From Lineus longissimus (Eukaryota; Nemertea; Pilidiophora; Heteronemertea; Lineidae), in the NCBI RefSeq assembly GCF_910592395.1, contig NC_088323.1:14371501-14435500 (forward strand): a DNA stretch of 64,000 bases, given 5' to 3'. Within the stretch, counting starts at the first letter, position 1; every line of letters starts with the position of its first letter. The notes under the pieces are model-generated. The model ran no database searches. It was not told where the DNA came from and saw only the letters and a program-made list of their open reading frames with translations. Positions 57,311 through 64,000 of this stretch are shown here, piece after piece. Both the position numbers and the translations under genes were made by a program.

Positions 57311-58548
57311 ATCCAGTCCACCGACCCGGATTCCATTACACCAACCCTTGACGCAATACGCATATCTGCCTGTACAAGTTGATTCTGTTATTCCTCACTG
57401 GATCGCATGCTACCGCCGATATTAACCAATCAGAAGGCCTATATCCAGAGCCCACTTTGATCATGATCTAAGCAACCTCGCTTCTAGTCTTCTACGTTCA
57501 AAAATGCTGTGGCGAAAGTGTATATTGGCACTATGCCAAGACTGGAGGCGAGAATAAATAAATGACTCATTCATGAAAAAATCACAATTTTGAACGCAGC
57601 GTTCTCATTGGCTCACAACATCGAGGCGCACGAGAGACAGAATTATGGCATGCTTTTCTTCAGAGGTATGAGGGGAGGGAACGGACCGATTATCGCTGAT
57701 GGCTCAGAATGATCTCCAGAAGGAGTGTGACAAAGAAGCACACGTCCTCCCTTATTCTATAGATTTTCCGCACTGAGGAAATTAACACAGCAATTGTAAC
57801 CAAGGTCAAGAGATTCATATGATTACCTGAAGAGAAATTAAAATTTCCTGTGTTCATCATCATATGCTGATGAGAAAATGACATGTGACAGCGAGTGACG
57901 TCATCCATATTTATGTGAATTGACATTAACTAATCACAGAGCTTTTATTTTTAGATGTGTCCAGGGGTTCATAAGAGGACCACTTCAAGTGGGAAGCGCA
58001 TTGACCCCTGGACGTGGAAATTGCTTCATTCCCGCCACGCCTCTTTTCGGATATTTTGTGTCCACCAAATCACCAGTGATCAGACACGGCAAAACAATGA
58101 GCACTGTAGATATAAACGATTTAGCTATAGTTTGCCCGTACTGAATGGTCTAGACCAGCAGCCCCCTCGAGCAGTTGCTTTGCACACAAGCTAGTCGTCT
58201 GGCACTGCAGTGCTTCTTTGGTCTTCCCTTCAGGTCGTCCTGATCATTTTTTGTCTGACAATTCCATTGCGCTAATGGGCCAAATTTGACTGACAGCATG
58301 TTCTTACGGAGAAAATCTGCCTACTAGGGCCTATGGCATGGTGCATGAGCATGACGTCGCACGTGGCATCACAATTCATCTGTGGTCAATTCCTAACCAG
58401 GTCATTGTGCCGTGTCATAGGGCTCTCTGATTTACCGGCCATGTAAGACAAAATTGCGTTGCAATAAATTTTCATTAAGATTATATCAGTGGGAAGGGAA
58501 TGAATCTACTACAATTGGCTTCATGACTTGAGCACAAAGGACAAAAGT
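57311..58548. other. No gene seen
   Basis: This is non-coding sequence with no repeat partner found in the window. Confidence 0.35.
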
Positions 58549-59390
58549 ACGAAAGCCCAGAGACGAGATTCGAAATTCGAAATTTAAAACTAGACTTCGA
58601 GATTCAAACTTGTCTTCGAAGTTCAAAACTCGACCTCGAAATTCAAAACCTAAAAAAAATTAGCAATGACCAATGGCTTCGTGTGTGTAATATTTTTATC
58701 TGTGTATGTTACTATGAACGCTATGAACATGCCCACAGGCAGCTGCAGTGATGTAGGTACATTGTAACGGTAGATCACAGTCCCATCACAGTCTCATGAT
58801 GTGTGCTATTGGTGATATACGTTATGTGTACGGCCTGTGCTGATCTATACAGGTGCTGCTTGACGTATTTTCTTTCGTGACTAAAAGAAGGAGCTGGGAA
58901 TAAAAGTGGGCCTTCATGCAACTAATATGCACATTTATGGGACTGGGTGGTGTTTCATTCACCGATATATTCCTGGTGCAAACGAGAACAGTTTCGATAT
59001 ACTGTGAGATAGGAGAGAACATTATTGGCGATTTAGTGCAGCTTGATCTCGACTATCTGGCTGCTGCTTATAGATTCCTTTTAATGTAAATCAGGTTGAA
59101 TCACTTGTATGCCCTAGGGGTGCACTGAAATGTATGTAGGAGGTACCCCATCAAGATACTTCACAAAGTGATGAGTTAGTTACCAAAGTGGCGTTGAACG
59201 GTGTGTAATAGGGAAGTGATATGATTGGCGAGCCAATTATTTCTTGTGTTGTAAGACGGCTTGTCATTGGTCAATTTTAAGTTGTGAATTTCGAAGTCGA
59301 GTTGTGAATTTCGAAGTCAAGTTTTTATTCTCGAAATCGAGTTTTGAATTTCGAATTTCGAATCTCGAAATGAGCCTTCTTGGCTTTCGT
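58549..59390. mobile_element. TTCGAA-rich TIR element
   Basis: Inverted ends start ACGAAAGCC and run through ~100 bp of TTCGAAATTC motifs on both sides (to about 58652 and from about 59275). The flanks ACAAAAGT (58541-58548) and ACAAAAGA (59391-59398) match at seven of eight bases, which would fit an 8-bp hAT duplication. AAAA with ends GTACG is the alternative. Confidence 0.7.
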
Positions 59391-59399
59391 ACAAAAGAC

Positions 59400-59970
59400 A
59401 TTCAAGGTCCAAGCTCCAACTCTAACAACCACCGGCACAGTCTTTGTTCGTGCAATAAGCGTGTTTAACTTAAGATCTGTCTTGATGTGCACCCCAATAT
59501 ATTTGGCAGATTTTACCGCCCCCAAGTAGGGATATTCTTGGCTGATATTCTGATATGCAAGGGATTTCCATTTACCACTCATGGCGTCTCTGCATCGGCC
59601 AGGAAGTTATCATTTGACGATAGATGATGATGTCGTCCGGAAATAGGCTAACAGTGGAGCAGTTTTCTGCGATGTAGTTGATGAAGATGAGAAACAGGGT
59701 CGGTTACATAACTAAACCCTGGGGAACACCCAAGGTCACTGGCTGGAAACACCCTGATCTTTTTCCTCCAAAACTACCACCCTTTTGGACTTTTGTGAGG
59801 TCAGGAAGCTTCGGATCCAGTGTACATACCTGCCTATTTTCAGAAGGAGCTTGTCATCCGGCACCCCGTCAAATTATTTTCCGAAAGTCTATGGCAATGG
59901 CATCAACTTGCCTTGCTCGTGCAGAGGTGTTGTGCAGGTCGTTAACAATTTAAAGTCAAGGAGTTTTGCA
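59400..59970 (-). pseudogene. LINE reverse-transcriptase fragment
   Basis: The minus strand shows, in broken frames, VDAIAIDFRK, RSFLTSQKSKRVVV, VTLGVPQGL, FPDDIIIYR (a decayed FADD motif) and KYIGVHIKTDLKLN. Both ends are truncated. It is the same family as 55690-57310. Confidence 0.7.
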
Positions 59971-60163
59971 AGACAAACCCTGTATGTTACCATGTTAAGT
60001 CTTGCGGATGATAAGTTTCTTTAAGCAACATCAATACATTAAGAGTCAATATGATGTATAATCAGGGCTCATATCGAATTGACGGAATGAACGGAATATG
60101 ATGGATTGTGACCAAAACACACATGCCTTATCATCACCAAACGTTTTCAAATGGGACATAATA

Positions 60164-61192
60164 GAGAGTTTGAGATCCGCAACTTATAGCAAAACTTATA
60201 CGTATACTTATACGCATCGGGGTACGTTGAAGCGTATAGAAAAATGACTGGAGAAAACCCAAACTGTTTTGACGTATTCGTACAACAATGTAACATGAAT
60301 GTGGGTTCGACTCCACCAGTGCCTTGGAACCAATTACAGCTCGCCTTACAAACACGCTATATTTTGGCGAACAATAACGCAAGAAATATGAATTATCATA
60401 GGCATTGTCGTTCGATACCATTCAATGTATTCAAACTCAATCTGGATGGTCACAAGTTGTCCGATGGTTATACCGTTACCGGCTGTGCCGTCTTCGCCTT
60501 TGTTTCGATTTCGATTAATCGACGAATATACGGGTCCATGTATAGGCCAGCCCTTATTACTTATGAGCTAGATTTTGAAGGCACACTGTTGATCAAACTC
60601 AGTTTTCTACCATACCTCTACTCTAGACGTAAAGGGTAACACGCTCAAGGTGTAAACTTAAACTCCGCATAAACTCTGATGTGAATGATTTTTAAATCAG
60701 AATGGAATGTACAAAAGAAAAAGCTTGTTTTGGTGGCAGTTTGTTTCATTTCCCTTAAAATCAACTTGCGTAGTAATTTTCGGTCTCCGCGTATAGAAAC
60801 ACGATTATGTAATAGACTCTGCGTCGATTGATGACGATGACAGCATAGAAGCATGGTAAGTCTTGTAATGGATTTTGTATTCAGCTGAGGCCCGCGTATA
60901 ATAATTTGACGGATTGAACGCAGAAAAGGACCCACAAAACCGCCTTTTTTTCTCTGTCTGTGGTTATCTGTTGGCGGTTGTAATTAGATCTGAGCTAATA
61001 TAGTTTCCCTAATTATTGAAGCTGTGTTATCTCAGTCGTGAGTTAGCCAGAGCTTTTTTATCCAGGCTGGAAGATTCGACTAATGGAAAACTTATGATGG
61101 GAAAAAATCAGACCCATATTCGATGACGTATTTGGAAGAAACTAATAAGTATACGTATAAGTTTTGCTATAAGTTGCCGATCTCAAACTCTC
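60164..61192. mobile_element. TA-flanked TIR element, ~1 kb
   Basis: Inverted ends of ~50 bp start GAGAGTTTGAGATC and include GCAAAACTTATACGTATACT. TA flanks both ends (60162-60163, 61193-61194), a Tc1/mariner-type target. No mariner transposase is present. Confidence 0.85.
60244..60639 (+). CDS. Unrecognised 131-codon ORF inside the TA-flanked element
   Basis: The ATG frame runs 131 codons to a TAA, starting 80 bp inside the element. The product has no motif of DDE transposases and no clear membrane segment. I do not recognise it. It may be chance or part of captured sequence. Confidence 0.25.
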   Translation: MTGENPNCFDVFVQQCNMNVGSTPPVPWNQLQLALQTRYILANNNARNMNYHRHCRSIPFNVFKLNLDGHKLSDGYTVTGCAVFAFVSISINRRIYGSMYRPALITYELDFEGTLLIKLSFLPYLYSRRKG

Positions 61193-62585
61193 TAATGCCA
61201 GACCGACGACACTAATGATAAAATACAACTCTTGCATGCATTTATCATGTGAACAAGATGTGTATCTACCCACACTTTGAGCCAGCTTACGGATGCATCG
61301 TTGGCGCCCTCTCCACACAAAACCTGCCACTATTCCCTGCAATTCCTCCCTTTAACAGGCAAACCTTTTTGGGCTTGATTTTAGCACAATTTTCTATTAT
61401 ATTCCGTTCCGTCAAGTCCACGAGACGAGGTAGTGAGACCCCGAGGCCTATTTGGCTGTAGTGTGAGAAGGTTGGCAACAAACAATATCTTATCTCCTCC
61501 TTTTGAGGGTTAACTAGTGACATCTAGGTGTCCAGTTTTCAGTCTCACACAGTGATTTTGTTCAAACACAAATTGAATAATATAGTTTATTTCGTTCAGG
61601 TTGAAAATTAAAAGTAACCAAACCAGGGAAAGGTAAACGGAAACGGGAAAAAGGTAAACATAATGTGTACTTTTGATATTTGAGTTATATAAGGAAGGCG
61701 AGGTTAACTACGCCCGCTACGTCACTCGTATCAGGGAGTAATGTCACCATCGCCTTAGTAACATGTTAACAAGACAAGAAAATGTATAAATCTGGGGGAT
61801 TTCTTTCCCACGAGAGAGAACCTCAGAGAACCCCAGAGAGAGAGAGAGAGATTCAGGAGATCCTGGGACGTGAGCCTAGGGCTCCCAGAAGAAGTGTAAG
61901 CAGATTGAAAGTAAAGAGTGTCAATCGGGAAATCATCGTGGAGTCCATTTGAGTACATGTAGTTCCCCCAACACAAACTGTACTACAGCAGTTCGGCAAG
62001 AGCTTTAGGACTCTTATTTTCTGTATTTGAAGCCCCAGGGCAGTTCCCCTCATTGGTTGAAATACAGGGATTTATTGTGTACAGGGTCGTAAAAGAGAAA
62101 CCCCTAATTTATTCTCGATGGCATTGTCGAGCGCCAATCAGAGAAGGGGACGTCCACAAGTCATGTCTCTCTGAAGCTGAATGTAGGACATTCTTGTCTT
62201 TCTTGATCCCGAATGTGATCCGGATTTTAATCCATCTTTCAGGTGAATCATCATCCATTCGACAGATATTTGCAGTGGAAGACCCAATGTCTTAAAAAAA
62301 CTATGGCAGCTAAAAATATAGGTGAGTGCTCATTTTGTTATTGTGATCTCGTCTTCGAGTTCTTGTACCGTGCATGCTTTTCACAGTGGAACGTTGTAGT
62401 GGTATCCACCCTGACTGAGAAATTCATGGAAACTGTCACATTTACTGAAAATGGAACGATAATAAACAAAGTGTAAGTTTTTTACCCCTCGGCCAGCGGC
62501 ATGGCCTAAGGGTATTGTCGTCCTCTGTGGCGTGGGTCTGTCGCTTCTTCGGCGTGGGTCTGTCGGTCCGTCCATCGGGGTGACG
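61193..62585. other. Mostly non-coding; GA-rich microsatellite at 61790-61850
   Basis: A short (GA)n run lies near 61830-61850. At 62242-62475 plus-strand splice-like signals (acceptors CATCTTTCAG and CTTTTCACAG; donors ATAG|GTGAGT and AAGT|GTAAGT) bracket short open stretches. Their phases do not agree, so no exon is called. Confidence 0.3.
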
Positions 62586-63280
62586 GAAACGATCTAACTT
62601 GAGACTACTTCGAGATTTTCTTTTCATATGCGGTGAGTGTGCGGCACACCATGTACCAGTAGCCGCTATTTGCTATTGAAAATCACGCATATCCAATTCA
62701 CGTTTTCTCCACGGGGAGGGGGGGGGGGGGCTTGTTGAAAACGGACAAATAGCACTTTATCCTTGCAACTGGACGGCATTTTATTAAGTGTGCATTAGAG
62801 GTTGCATCTGCTGAGGATACGAGGATACATCACATATCACACGAGTTATTTTCAAGGTCACGGAGGTCAGAGTTAAAATGTTCATCATTGGTCTTTTGCC
62901 TAACGACGACGTAAACGCTCTAACTTGAGAGTGCTTCGAGGTTTTCTTTTCATATATGTGCAGCATATCGGTTGGCGCTGTTCACTATTGAAAATCACGT
63001 CTATCCGATTCACGCTTTCACCATCAGAGTGCGTTTGCTGAAAATGGAAACATTGCACTTCCTCCTAAACAACTCAGCGGAATTTCATGAAATTAGTATG
63101 GTATGTGTGTCTGTTAAGCATACATTATATGTTGCACGAGTTTTTCGTTCCACCCAATTTTCAAAGTCACAGAGGTCAACGTTCAAATGTTCCTCATTGG
63201 TCCCTTGACTAACATGACTAATGACGTAAACGCTCTAATTTACTTCAGACTGCTTTAAGATTCTATTTTAATATTGACTA
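62586..63280 (+). repeat. ~320-bp tandem repeat, two units and start of a third
   Basis: Units start near 62590, 62918 and 63233 with CTCTAACTTGAGA.T.CTTC and share TATTGAAAATCACG, GGTCA..GAGGTCA and CTCATTGGTC. The third is cut by the LINE at 63281-63852. Confidence 0.75.
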
Positions 63281-63852
63281 ATAATAATAATAATAATAAT
63301 AATTTATTATATTAAACGTGCTTTTGAACGAAAATCATTTGCAAAGCACTGTATAATTTAAAAAACCACACATAGTAAAAGAGAAAATTGTACATAGAGA
63401 TTAAAACATTCATAGAGATTAAAACATTTAGGTGCTGGTGTCGAAGTGTTCAATAAAAAGGTGAGTTTTAAGATGTTTTTTGAAGGCGCTGGTGCCAATG
63501 GGATCACGTATCCAGGCCGGAAGTGCGTTCCACAGCCTGGGTGCCAAGTTCCCCAGGCAACGGTCTCCGAAGACGTCCCTTGTCCGTGGTATGGAAAGGA
63601 GCCATTGGTCCTCGGAAGACCGAAGCCTGCGGTCCGGGGCACGAAGACTGAGGAACTCCTTGAGGTACTCCGGGCTTTGGTCATTATGTAAGACTTGATG
63701 CGTCAGCAGTACTGCCAGTAGCACTTTATACTGGATACGTGATCTCACCGGCAGCCAGTGCAGCTCCTTAAGTACAGGGGTGATGTGTTCCCTCTTTTTG
63801 GTCTTACTTAGAAGCCTAGCAGCTGCATTCTGAACTTTTTGTAGTCTTGAAA
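63281..63852 (-). mobile_element. 5'-truncated CR1-like LINE with (TAA)n tail
   Basis: The minus strand codes the C-terminal region of a CR1/L2-type RT: LQKVQNAAARLLS, TPVLKELHWLPVRSRI, YKVLL and RLWNALPAWIR, ending at a TAG near 63428. The 3' end has GTGCTTTGCAAA and a (TTA)n tail at 63281-63305. The 5' truncation at about 63852 is marked by return of the tandem-repeat sequence. Confidence 0.85.
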
Positions 63853-64000
63853 GTTCACTATGTGTGTAGCATATCAGTAGGCGCTGTTCGCTATCGATCA
63901 CGTTCACGGTTTCAAAGTTTTCCATAATTTTATCTGTCATTAGTGCATGGCTACATACAGCACACAATTCCAGCATATCTTCTTCAATATGCATCTGCAA
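63853..64000 (+). repeat. Rest of the third tandem unit, running off the window
   Basis: TGTAGCATATCAGTAGGCGC and the following TGTTCGCTAT match 62955-62990 in the second unit. Confidence 0.6.

Noticed and set aside
62242-62475. Two candidate plus-strand exons with good splice signals
   Set aside because: Their phases do not join and one contains a stop in the frame needed.

Overview
The window is intergenic DNA from an animal genome, built almost entirely of nested transposable elements. Spliced exons, poly-A-type LINEs, BEL/Pao and gypsy LTR elements, Academ, Harbinger, Mutator-like and mariner-like DNA elements and a Helitron all point to a metazoan. The element mix and abundant short TACATGTA-like motifs suggest a marine invertebrate such as a lancelet, hemichordate, echinoderm or mollusc, but the sequence alone does not settle the species. 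No RNA gene, CRISPR array or complete single-copy host gene was recognised.

Left part (1-10.6 kb): a three-exon, minus-strand gag-like gene (exons 9521-9802, 1247-1420, 227-820, all phase 0, two nonsense codons). Its first intron was entered by a complete 7.5-kb gypsy element (1513-9029; 896-bp LTRs, ATATT target duplication). The element's integrase lies before its reverse transcriptase, the Gmr1-type order. Its gag is itself split by a ~645-bp insert with a large foldback end.

10.6-24.0 kb: a decayed Academ-type DNA transposon with XPG-like nuclease and CXC domains (10638-16429, TGT target duplication), a 1.2-kb GC-rich TIR element (17167-18344), a Harbinger derivative that keeps a piece of its transposase gene (19372-20103), G-rich minisatellite, and the 3' half of a LINE (22662-24030).

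24.0-52.1 kb: the centrepiece. A 28,085-bp unit starts with TC at 24031 and ends with hairpin plus CTAG at 52115. It sits between an A and a T that, when rejoined, restore the LINE reverse-transcriptase frame exactly. This is a giant Helitron insertion. It carries a spliced SGNH-like exon, several MITEs, a tandemly duplicated 1.4-kb element and, inside that, a young BEL/Pao element with a 1956-codon open polyprotein (39118-47219). A second, internal Helitron 3' end lies at 48971. No Rep/helicase gene was seen, so the unit looks non-autonomous.

52.1-64 kb: the 5' half of the same LINE (ORF1, endonuclease, start of RT), a mariner-type MITE, a second LINE split by a 1,078-bp TIR element, a TTCGAA-rich TIR element, a further LINE fragment, a TA-flanked 1-kb element with an unexplained 131-codon ORF, and a ~320-bp tandem repeat interrupted by a truncated CR1-like LINE.

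The elements relate by insertion order rather than by pathway. The longest chain is LINE, then Helitron, then a 1.4-kb element in a duplicated ~228-bp unit, then BEL. Both full-length LTR elements have nearly identical LTRs (4 differences in 896 bp, 3 in 607 bp) and are the youngest layers.
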